Notes under the pieces: model-generated | The model's input: the letters and a program-made list of their open reading frames with translations, nothing else | The model's database searches: none | Told to the model about the DNA's origin: nothing | Shown here: one piece after another, positions 27,896 to 33,941 of the stretch | Position numbering within the stretch: position 1 is the stretch's first letter | Layout: each line of letters opens with the position of its first letter | Position numbers and translations under genes: made by a program | Assembly (NCBI RefSeq): GCF_004403305.1 | Contig: NZ_SOHE01000067.1 | Coordinates: 1-33,941 of the forward strand | DNA from: Cryobacterium frigoriphilum | GTDB taxonomy: Bacteria; Actinomycetota; Actinomycetes; Actinomycetales; Microbacteriaceae | DNA length: 33,941 nt | Reading direction: 5' to 3'

Positions 27896-28393
27896 ATGTC
27901 GACACCCACACTCACCGCGGCGGTCACGATTCCCGGTGAATCCCTTGCCCGCGTCGAACTCGCCCCGGTCGCCGTGGACCTTCTGCGCAGTCTCTGGCAG
28001 GAGCACGGCCCGCTCATGATCCACCAGTCCGGCGGATGCTGCGATGGCAGCTCCCCGATGGTATTCATGGCCGGCGAATTCATCACCTCCGACCAGGACG
28101 TGCGCCTGGGCCGGTTCGACCTCGCCGAGCCTGGCCAGCCGGAACAACCGCTCGACTTCTGGATGTCGGTCGAACAGTTCGCCTACTGGAGCCACACCTT
28201 CCTCACGGTCGATGTCGTGCCCGGCCGCGGCAGCGGCTTCTCCGCCGAAGCACCGCGCGGCGTGCGTTTCCTGATCCGCTCGCGCCTGATGGAGACCGCG
28301 GAGCCCTTTGCCGGGCCGACCACCGCAACGACGCAGCCCCCCACGGCTGAACCCGTCGCGACCGAAACACGCCCGGAGAGCGTGCCGGCCTGA
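27896..28393 (+). CDS. DUF779-family protein
   Basis: 165 residues. The family hallmark HQSGGCCDGSSPM (43-55) carries a vicinal Cys pair, likely a metal or redox site. The core (about 15-140) ends near RGVRFLIRSRLM, followed by a Pro/Thr/Glu-rich tail. DUF779 genes are regularly found beside AldB/ExaC-type aldehyde dehydrogenases; the biochemical role is not established. The ATG has AGGAGG 9 nt upstream. It is convergent with aroB, with a gap of only 13 bp. Confidence 0.88.
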   Translation: MSTPTLTAAVTIPGESLARVELAPVAVDLLRSLWQEHGPLMIHQSGGCCDGSSPMVFMAGEFITSDQDVRLGRFDLAEPGQPEQPLDFWMSVEQFAYWSHTFLTVDVVPGRGSGFSAEAPRGVRFLIRSRLMETAEPFAGPTTATTQPPTAEPVATETRPESVPA

Positions 28394-28406
28394 CAGATTC
28401 CTGAGC

Positions 28407-29558
28407 TTAGGAGCCGATCGCCTGGTAGGCGGAGAAGAGCAGCGAGGCGTCGGGACCCTCGAGCATGGTGGGCTTACCCACGTCGTCGAGCACAACGAAG
28501 CGCAGCATGCCGCTGCGTGTCTTCTTGTCACGCTGCATCGAGGCCAGCAGGGTGCTCCAGCGGCCTACCGGGTAGCTGATCGGCAGGGTCAGCGAGTCGA
28601 GAATGCGGCGATGCCGGTCGACGTTTTCAACCGACAGGCGCCCGCTCAGGGCAGCGAGTTCGGCCGCGAACATCATGCCGACGGCGACCGCGGCCCCGTG
28701 GCGCCAGCCGTATCGTTCGGCGTGTTCGACCGCGTGCCCGAGGGTGTGCCCGTAGTTGAGAATCTCGCGCAGGCCGGACTCTTTGAAGTCCTCGCCCACG
28801 ATGCGGGCCTTCATTTCGATCGACAGTTCGATCAGGCGGCGAAATTCGGGGGTGGTCGGATCGGTGGCGACCGCGACATCCGCTTCGATGATGTCGAGAA
28901 TCTCGGGAACCTGAATGAAGCCGGCCTTCACGATTTCGGCGAACCCGGCGAGAATTTCGTTCTTCGGCAGGTGTTCGAGCAGGTCGAGGTCGCAGATGAC
29001 GGCGCTCGGCGCGTAGAACGTGCCCACGAGGTTCTTACCCTCCGCCGTGTTGATGCCGTTCTTGCCGCCCACTGCGGCGTCAACCATGCCGAGCACGCTC
29101 GTGGGAACCTGCACGAGCTTCACGCCGCGCAGCCAGGTGGCGGCGACAAAACCGGCGAGGTCGGTGACCGCGCCGCCGCCGAGGCCGATGACGGCGTCGG
29201 TGCGGCTGAAATCGGCCTGGCCCATGACCTGCCAACAGAACGCGGCGACCTCGACCCGCTTGGCGGGTTCGGCATCGGGAACCTCGGCGATGAGCACCTC
29301 ATAGTGCTCGAGCAGGCTCTCGCGCAGGGCCACGGCCCGGGCACCGAGCGTGGAGGTGTGCACGATCAGCACCTTCTTCACGTCGGTGCCGAGCTGGTCG
29401 GCGAGCGAGCCGACGAGGCCACGCCCGACCAGCACGTCGTAGCTGTCCGTTCCGCTCACCGTGATGACGGTGGTCGGTACGGTCGTGTCAGCCGGTTTGG
29501 TCGTGTCGGCCGGTTTGGTCGTGTCAGCCGGTGCGGTCAGGTCGGTCAGTTCGCTCAT
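28407..29558 (-). CDS. aroB: 3-dehydroquinate synthase
   Basis: Converts DAHP to 3-dehydroquinate; NAD and zinc dependent. 383 residues. NAD site GLGGGAVTDLAGFVAATW; substrate region VPTSVLGMVDAAVGGKNGIN and EGKNLVGTFY; zinc ligands in FAEIVKAGFI (Glu), LNYGHTLGHAVEH (His) and WRHGAAVAVGM (His). The first 28 residues, with three PADTTK-like hexapeptides, precede the normal family start near VITVSGTDSYDVLVG. The ATG overlaps the aroK stop as ATGA, which supports this upstream start. Confidence 0.96.
   Translation of the reverse strand: MSELTDLTAPADTTKPADTTKPADTTVPTTVITVSGTDSYDVLVGRGLVGSLADQLGTDVKKVLIVHTSTLGARAVALRESLLEHYEVLIAEVPDAEPAKRVEVAAFCWQVMGQADFSRTDAVIGLGGGAVTDLAGFVAATWLRGVKLVQVPTSVLGMVDAAVGGKNGINTAEGKNLVGTFYAPSAVICDLDLLEHLPKNEILAGFAEIVKAGFIQVPEILDIIEADVAVATDPTTPEFRRLIELSIEMKARIVGEDFKESGLREILNYGHTLGHAVEHAERYGWRHGAAVAVGMMFAAELAALSGRLSVENVDRHRRILDSLTLPISYPVGRWSTLLASMQRDKKTRSGMLRFVVLDDVGKPTMLEGPDASLLFSAYQAIGS
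29481..29534. repeat. 18-bp x 3 tandem repeat at the aroB N-terminus
   Basis: Units GGTCGTGTCRGCCGGTTT at 29481-29498, 29499-29516 and (with two end changes) 29517-29534. On the minus strand they encode hexapeptide repeats of the PADTTK type at residues 9-26 of AroB. The unit keeps the frame. Confidence 0.85.
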
Positions 29559-30160
29559 GATTTCTCTCTTACCCAGGTCACGATCTCGTCGACAATTCCG
29601 TCGATGGGTCGATTCGATGTATCAAAACGGATGCTCGCGAGCTCCTCGTAGATCGGCCGACGCTCGTCATAGATGCGCTGCCAATCCCCGAGGCCGCCGG
29701 CCGGGCCGGCGCTCAGAAGCGGTCGTCGCGTGCCTCCGAGCCGAGCCTCCACGACGGCGGCCCGCACGGTGAGAAACACGACCGTGGCCTGGCCGAGGTC
29801 GCCGCGAGTCTGCGCGTCAAGCACCGCTCCCCCGCCGAGCGACACGACGGCTCCACCCTTCAGCGCCTCGACGACGGCTTCCCGCTCAATCTGACGAAAG
29901 TAGGCTTCACCCTCGCGTTCGAAGATCTCGGGAATTGGCCCGTGGGCGGCCACGATGATCTTGTCGGTGTCGAGAAACGAGAGCCCGAGTGCGCGGGCGA
30001 CGCGCTTGCCGATCTTGGACTTGCCGGCCGCCATCGGTCCGATGAAGACGAGGGGAAGGGCGTCAAGCGTCGACGTGCCGGCCTGCGTAGTTGAATCGGC
30101 CTGCGTGGTCGAATCGGCCTGCGTTGACGGAACGGCCTGGGTTGTCGCGGTCTCAATCAT
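29555..30160 (-). CDS. aroK: Shikimate kinase
   Basis: Phosphorylates shikimate at O3 with ATP. 201 residues; the catalytic core begins around residue 35. P-loop GPMAAGKS (41-48), shikimate-binding LDTDKIIV and REGEAYFRQIER, SLGGGAVLD, and lid region GGTRRPLL. Residues 3-27 are TTQADS-type hexapeptide repeats absent from the core family. ATG at 30158-30160; the stop overlaps the aroB start by 4 bp. Identity is supported by context (aroC upstream, aroB downstream). Confidence 0.95.
   Translation of the reverse strand: MIETATTQAVPSTQADSTTQADSTTQAGTSTLDALPLVFIGPMAAGKSKIGKRVARALGLSFLDTDKIIVAAHGPIPEIFEREGEAYFRQIEREAVVEALKGGAVVSLGGGAVLDAQTRGDLGQATVVFLTVRAAVVEARLGGTRRPLLSAGPAGGLGDWQRIYDERRPIYEELASIRFDTSNRPIDGIVDEIVTWVREKS
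30081..30134. repeat. 18-bp x 3 tandem repeat at the aroK N-terminus
   Basis: Units starting GCCTGCGT at 30081, 30099 and 30117 (18 bp each), with a diverged fourth at 30135-30152. They encode TTQADS-like hexapeptides in AroK residues 9-26. The unit length is a multiple of three, so copy changes would keep the frame. Confidence 0.8.
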
Positions 30161-30218
30161 GTCGTGTCACATTCATCGAAGTTGCCGCTTCGCGTCATCG
30201 CGGAGCGGGTCTTGCACA

Positions 30219-30282
30219 ATTCGTCTACAGCGAGATTCGTCTACAGCGAGATTCGTCTACAGCGAGATTCGTCTACAGCGAG
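30219..30282. repeat. 16-bp x 4 perfect tandem repeat at the aroC 3' end
   Basis: ATTCGTCTACAGCGAG occurs four times without a mismatch (30219-30234, 30235-30250, 30251-30266, 30267-30282). The last copy contains the aroC stop codon (TAG, 30273-30275, minus strand); the other three fill the gap towards aroK. The identity of the copies suggests recent expansion. The unit is not a multiple of three, consistent with a noncoding position. Confidence 0.95.
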
Positions 30283-31487
30283 GCGTCGCTGGCCGCACCC
30301 GTCTTCAGGTTCGCCGGGATGTGGGCAAGATACAACTCCAGGTTGCGTCTGGTCTCACCGATCGAATCACCACCGAACTTTTCCAGCACCGAGTTGGCCA
30401 GCACGAGTGCCACCATTGCCTCGGCGACGACGCCCGCCGCGGGCACGGCACAGACGTCGGAGCGCTGGTGGTGCGCCGGTGCGGCCTCGCTCGTGGCGAC
30501 ATCCACCGTGCGCAGCGCACGCGGAATCGTCGCGATGGGCTTCATGCCGGCCCGCACCCGCAGCACGGTTCCGGTGCTCATGCCGCCCTCGGTGCCGCCT
30601 GCTTTGTCGCTGGCCCGCTGAATGGCGCCGTCGCTCATGACGAGTTCGTCGTGCGCGTCGGATCCGCGGCGGGTTGTCGTGAGAAACCCGTCGCCGACCT
30701 CGACGCCCTTGATCGCCTGAATGCCCATGAGCGCGGCAGCGAGCTGGGAGTCCAGTCGGCGATCCCAGTGCACGAACGAACCGAGTCCGGGGGGAAGATT
30801 GTAGGCAAGCACCTCGACGACACCACCGAGCGTGTCGCCATCGGCGTGCGCCGCGTCGACCTCGGCGACCATCAAAACGGATGTCGCGGGGTCGAAACAG
30901 CGCAACGGGTCGGCGTCGAGGGTGTCGAGGTCGCTCGGGCGCGGCAGGGGGGCGTCTTCGGGCACGCGCACCGGACCGATCGCGAGCGTGTGGCTCACGA
31001 GGGTGATGCCCAGCTCGGCGAGAAAGGCCCGGGCGACGGCGCCCAGGGCGACCCGCGCGGCGGTTTCGCGAGCGCTCGCACGCTCGAGCACCGGTCGGGC
31101 CTCATCAAAGTCATACTTTTGCATGCCCACCAGGTCGGCGTGTCCCGGACGCGGTCGCGTCAGCGCTGCACCGCGACCGCGGGTGGAGGCCGCTGCCCCA
31201 TCTTCGGGGGCGTCTGCCCCCATCACGTCGACCCACTTGGGCCATTCCGTGTTGCCAATGCGCAACGCAATCGGACCGCCGAGGGTGAGCCCGTGGCGAA
31301 TGCCGCCGGAGATGGTGAGATCGTCCTCCTCGAATTTCATGCGCGCACCACGGCCGTAGCCGAGCTTTCGGCGCGCGAGATCGAGACGGATACCAGACAG
31401 GGATACCGGGATTCCAGCGGGCAAACCCTCGACAATAGCGATGAGTTCGGGGCCGTGGGATTCTCCGGCAGTGAGCCAACGAAGCAT
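30273..31487 (-). CDS. aroC: Chorismate synthase
   Basis: Converts EPSP to chorismate with reduced FMN. 404 residues, the usual actinobacterial length. Signatures: [20 protein letters not shown], the first-region [29 protein letters not shown], and the C-terminal [20 protein letters not shown]. Conserved His and Asp residues of the active site are in place. The ATG at 31485-31487 has AGGG upstream. Repeats flank both ends: a 19-bp array before the start and a 16-bp array that includes the stop. Confidence 0.97.
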   Translation of the reverse strand: MLRWLTAGESHGPELIAIVEGLPAGIPVSLSGIRLDLARRKLGYGRGARMKFEEDDLTISGGIRHGLTLGGPIALRIGNTEWPKWVDVMGADAPEDGAAASTRGRGAALTRPRPGHADLVGMQKYDFDEARPVLERASARETAARVALGAVARAFLAELGITLVSHTLAIGPVRVPEDAPLPRPSDLDTLDADPLRCFDPATSVLMVAEVDAAHADGDTLGGVVEVLAYNLPPGLGSFVHWDRRLDSQLAAALMGIQAIKGVEVGDGFLTTTRRGSDAHDELVMSDGAIQRASDKAGGTEGGMSTGTVLRVRAGMKPIATIPRALRTVDVATSEAAPAHHQRSDVCAVPAAGVVAEAMVALVLANSVLEKFGGDSIGETRRNLELYLAHIPANLKTGAASDASL

Positions 31488-31501
31488 GGCCCTATTCTTT
31501 C

Positions 31502-31616
31502 ACAGCCTCGCAGCTTCTTTCACAGCACTGTCGTTCTCATACAGCGCTGTCGTTCTCACACAGCACTGTCCTTCTTATACAGCACTGTCGTTCTCACACA
31601 GCACTATCGACGTCCG
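31502..31616. repeat. 19-bp tandem repeat array between aroE and aroC
   Basis: Units of the form ACAGCACTGTCGTTCTCAY at 31522-31540, 31541-31559, 31560-31578 and 31579-31597, with diverged copies on both sides (31502-31521, 31598-31616). Each unit contains a small dyad ACAG-NN-CTGT. The array fills most of the 167-bp gap between aroE and aroC, with no coding potential seen. Confidence 0.85.
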
Positions 31617-31620
31617 GGGC

Positions 31621-31639
31621 CCCGGCTTGAGCCGCCGGG
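31621..31639 (-). terminator. Hairpin just after aroE
   Basis: Minus-strand CCCGGC-GGCTCAA-GCCGGG stem-loop (6-bp stem, 7-nt loop) 15 bp after the aroE stop. No T-run follows. Could attenuate read-through into the 19-bp array and aroC, or simply mark the mRNA end. Confidence 0.3.
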
Positions 31640-31654
31640 AGCGCTTTTCGCTGC

Positions 31655-32584
31655 CTAGAGCGCGGCGCGCATGGCGGCGAGCACGGCAACTTCGCGCGGC
31701 AGCGGCGCGAACGGATCTCCGGCAACGAAGATGCGCACCTGGATCAGCGCCTGGTGCAGCAGCAGGCCCAGGCCCGAGGCGACACGGCCGCCGGCGTGCG
31801 ACCAGGACTCGGCGAGGGCACTGGGCCAGGGCGAATAGGCCACGTCGAAGAGCAGCGCACTGGCCCGCAGGGTGCTGGGAAACTGAACATCGAGTACGGT
31901 GCCGCCGGGCAGGGTGCTGATCACGAGGTCGCTCACGCGGCCCGGTGCATCGATGCTGCGCAGGGTGGACACGGTGACGAGCAGACCGAGCTGGTGTCCG
32001 AGTTCGACGAGGGTCGTGGCCTTCGCGGGGGTGCGGACCACGACATCGACCGTTTCGGCACCGAGTTCGGCCGCGGCGGCCAGGGCCGACGCACCCGTCG
32101 CGCCGGCGCCGAGAATGGTCACGTGGGTGGCGTGGGTCACGCCACTCTCGCCGAGCGCACGCACCAGGCCCGGCACATCCGTATTGAAACCCGAGAGCGT
32201 TCGCTGCGCGTGGTGAGTGCCGACGAGAACGGTGTTGACGGCGTTCGTGAGCTGTGCGATGCGGTCGAGGTCGTCGATGAGCGGCAGGATCTCCCGCTTG
32301 AGCGGCATGGTCAGGGACAGGCCGCGCCATTCGGGTGCGAGGGCGCCCACGAAACCCGCGAGGGTGCCCTCCGGTACCTCGATCGCGTCGTACCGCCAGT
32401 CGAGGCCGAGCTCCCGGTACGCGGCGCGGTGCAGGGCGGGCGACCGGGAATGGCCAACCGGGGATCCGAGCACGGCCAGGCGCGGAATCATCGGGGCTGC
32501 ATCAGACTGGGCTGCATTAGACGAAGCTGACTCAAACGGAGCTGACTCAAACGGAGCTGACTCAAACGAAGCTGCATTATTCAA
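31655..32584 (-). CDS. aroE: Shikimate dehydrogenase
   Basis: Reduces 3-dehydroshikimate to shikimate with NADPH. Shikimate site GSPVGHSRSPALH, catalytic Lys in LTMPLKREILP, Asp in LSGFNTDVPGLVRAL, and dinucleotide loop ILGAGATGASALAA. Two starts are possible. The TTG at 32582-32584 (309 residues) overlaps mltG by 8 bp and has GGGAGA upstream. The ATG at 32489-32491 (278 residues, MIPRLAVLGSPVGH) matches the family start. The 93 bp between them are six 15-bp repeats. The longer form is listed because it mirrors the aroB and aroK extensions and other overlapping junctions; the enzyme itself is certain. Confidence 0.93.
   Translation of the reverse strand: MNNAASFESAPFESAPFESASSNAAQSDAAPMIPRLAVLGSPVGHSRSPALHRAAYRELGLDWRYDAIEVPEGTLAGFVGALAPEWRGLSLTMPLKREILPLIDDLDRIAQLTNAVNTVLVGTHHAQRTLSGFNTDVPGLVRALGESGVTHATHVTILGAGATGASALAAAAELGAETVDVVVRTPAKATTLVELGHQLGLLVTVSTLRSIDAPGRVSDLVISTLPGGTVLDVQFPSTLRASALLFDVAYSPWPSALAESWSHAGGRVASGLGLLLHQALIQVRIFVAGDPFAPLPREVAVLAAMRAAL
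32494..32583. repeat. 15-bp x 6 tandem repeat at the aroE start
   Basis: Six 15-bp units of the form NNGCTGNMTYARACK run without gaps from 32494 to 32583; units 4 and 5 (32539-32568) are identical. They fill exactly the interval between the alternative TTG and ATG starts of aroE. If translated they give pentapeptides such as ESAPF and NAAQS. Confidence 0.85.
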
Positions 32585-33941
32585 CGGGGCGATTCTCCCT
32601 CATCCAGTCCTGCCACACGATGACGGCGGCGTCGTGTTCCGCGACGGTATCAGAGAACACGGTTTCACCGGTGTCGAGGTTGGTCGTCACGAAGAACAGC
32701 CAGGTTCCGTCGGCCGGATGCAGCGCCGCATCGATCGCGAGATCCCCCGGATTCGAGATGGGTCCCACGACCATGCCGGGGTGCACGTAGGTGTTGTAGA
32801 GGTTGCCGGCGTCGGCGCGCTCCGCGTCGGTCGTGGTCACGAGGTGCGTGTTGCCCGTGCCGTAGGCCACGGTCGCGTCGGATTGCAGCAGTCCGCTGTC
32901 CCACAGCGACGGCTCGAGCCGGTTGAGAAAGACCCGGGACACCTTGTAGTAGTCATCGCGCAGGCCGGCTTCACGCTGGATCAGGGACGCAAGCACGATG
33001 GTGGACCAGCGGTCCTCGACGGCGACCCCGACCGAGTCGAGTGCCTGGAACTGCCGTTTGACGAGGGTCGTGATGGCGTCGACGGCGGTGATTCCCGGCG
33101 CGAAGGTATAGGTCGCTGGAAAGAGGAAACCTTCGAGGGTCGTCGCCTCGGCCGGCAGCCCATACGGCGTGAGATCGGCCGCAGCGGCCTGCAGATCGGT
33201 GAGGGGAATCTCGGTTCCCTCGGAGATGATCTGCAGCACATCGACGGCGGCGGTTCCCTCCGGCACCACGATGGTCAGTTCGAGCTTGTTGGCGTCGTCA
33301 AGGATCGCTGAGAGGGCGGCGGTGCCGCTCAGTCTGGTGGCGAGCTGGTAGGCGCCGGGCTGAAAGATCGGTTCGGGGGTCATCGCCAACAGGGCATCGT
33401 AGAAGGCGTCAAAGCTTTTCACGACGCCTTCATCCAGCAGGGTGGTGGCGATGTCGGCACCGGAGTCACCGTCGTTGATCATGACGACGATCGGTTCACC
33501 GTCGGCGGCTTCCTCTTCCGTGAAGTCCGCCGGTCCCTGGGTGGCATTGATGAGCTGGGTGAGTGGCCCCTGCAGGGCGAATGCCCCCACGGCCATGAGT
33601 CCGAGCAGCACAACGACAACGCTCAGACAGCCCCAGGCTCCGCGGTGCGATTTCTTCTCTCGCGGCGGTTCGCTGCTGAGCCGTTGCCGACGGGTGGATC
33701 GTGTGGATCGTGTGCTGGCCGCGACCGGCACGCCTCCGGCCAATGCCGCAGCGGTGCCTGCCGCGGGCTCGGCCGCGAACATCGCCGTGACGCGGTCCTG
33801 CGAACCGTCGGGATGGGGCGCTTCCGGCGTGCTCTCGGCCGGCGTGCTCTCGGCCGGCGCACTCTCGGCCGGCGCACTCTCGGCCGGCGCGCTCTCGGCC
33901 GGCGTGCCCTCGGCCGGCGTGCCCTCGGCCGGTACAGCGGC
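32577..33941 (-). CDS. mltG: Endolytic murein transglycosylase MltG, 5' end beyond the window
   Basis: Inner-membrane lytic transglycosylase (YceG-like) that cleaves nascent peptidoglycan. The frame is open to the window edge, so the start is not seen. Order: cytoplasmic repeat-rich head (PAESA/PAEGT pentapeptides), basic stretch RSTRSTRRQRL, one membrane helix (LSVVVVLLGLMAVGAFAL), a LysM-like region (VPEGTAAVDVLQIISEGTEI), and the YceG catalytic domain with Glu in LASLIQREAGLRDDYYKVS and the later LYNTYVHPGMVVGPISNPGD. An ATG at 33780-33782 is in frame, but the repeat head is continuous with it upstream. mltG-aroE adjacency is typical of actinobacteria. The stop overlaps the longer aroE start. 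Confidence 0.93.
   Translation of the reverse strand, partial: AAVPAEGTPAEGTPAESAPAESAPAESAPAESTPAESTPEAPHPDGSQDRVTAMFAAEPAAGTAAALAGGVPVAASTRSTRSTRRQRLSSEPPREKKSHRGAWGCLSVVVVLLGLMAVGAFALQGPLTQLINATQGPADFTEEEAADGEPIVVMINDGDSGADIATTLLDEGVVKSFDAFYDALLAMTPEPIFQPGAYQLATRLSGTAALSAILDDANKLELTIVVPEGTAAVDVLQIISEGTEIPLTDLQAAAADLTPYGLPAEATTLEGFLFPATYTFAPGITAVDAITTLVKRQFQALDSVGVAVEDRWSTIVLASLIQREAGLRDDYYKVSRVFLNRLEPSLWDSGLLQSDATVAYGTGNTHLVTTTDAERADAGNLYNTYVHPGMVVGPISNPGDLAIDAALHPADGTWLFFVTTNLDTGETVFSDTVAEHDAAVIVWQDWMRENRPVE
33831..33935. repeat. 15-bp x 7 tandem repeat in the mltG N-terminal region
   Basis: Seven units of the form RCYCTCGGCCGGCRY from 33831 to 33935, ending close to the window edge; two adjacent units at 33861-33890 are identical. 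They encode PAES(T/A) and PAEGT pentapeptides in the cytoplasmic head of MltG. Confidence 0.9.

Noticed and set aside
30219..30282. Possible CRISPR array
   Set aside because: The 16-bp units are directly adjacent with no spacers, and no cas gene is present. It is a simple tandem repeat.

Overview
The window is GC-rich, has short gene junctions and frequent GTG/TTG starts, and carries an actinobacterial core-gene order (pyrR-pyrB-pyrC-PH-like protein-carA-carB-pyrF-mihF/gmk-rpoZ-coaBC-metK-priA-fmt-rsmB, plus mltG-aroE-aroC-aroK-aroB and aroQ-efp-nusB). This points to a high-GC Gram-positive bacterium, most likely of the family Microbacteriaceae. The family assignment is inference from gene order and protein features; no rRNA or other marker is present. 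No tRNA, rRNA, insertion sequence, integrase or CRISPR array was seen, and no gene-free stretch exceeds about 175 bases.

Layout by region. (1) 1-16571, minus strand: one tightly packed block read from pyrR leftwards. It starts with the UMP pathway (pyrR, pyrB, pyrC, a membrane-anchored PH-like protein, carA, carB, pyrF) under a probable PyrR-binding RNA hairpin. It continues into an mIHF-guanylate kinase fusion, RNA polymerase omega, CoaBC, SAM synthetase, a helicase-degenerate PriA, Fmt and RsmB (cut by the window start). Most junctions overlap (ATGA, GTGA, TAATG, 8-bp overlaps), which suggests translational coupling. (2) 16746-17941, plus strand: a PadR repressor overlapping a HAAS/permease-prefix membrane protein, preceded by a repeat-rich promoter. 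(3) 17966-20960, minus strand: a GNAT acetyltransferase, a DUF4190-DsbA-like membrane thioredoxin, nusB, efp and aroQ. (4) 21023-28393: an accessory block lying between aroQ and the other aro genes. It holds a conserved hypothetical gene (minus), then on the plus strand two copies of a regulator plus aldehyde dehydrogenase module, and a DUF779 gene. The regulators join an AcoR-like GAF input region to a SARP/BTAD-like output region. (5) 28407-33941, minus strand: mltG (cut by the window end), aroE, aroC, aroK and aroB.

Two things stand out. First, short tandem repeats with units of 9-19 bp sit at many gene junctions. In the mltG-aroE-aroC-aroK-aroB operon every boundary carries one. Those inside reading frames have units of 15 or 18 bp and encode A/S/T/P/E-rich penta- or hexapeptide repeats at the protein N-terminus; most of those outside reading frames have units not divisible by three (14, 16, 19). 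Second, each aldehyde dehydrogenase is preceded by direct repeats of a CGGCAAC-like heptamer at 10-11 bp spacing. The last CAAC lies exactly 11 nt from a TAGCYT hexamer in both cases, which is the kind of site a SARP-type winged helix would be expected to use.
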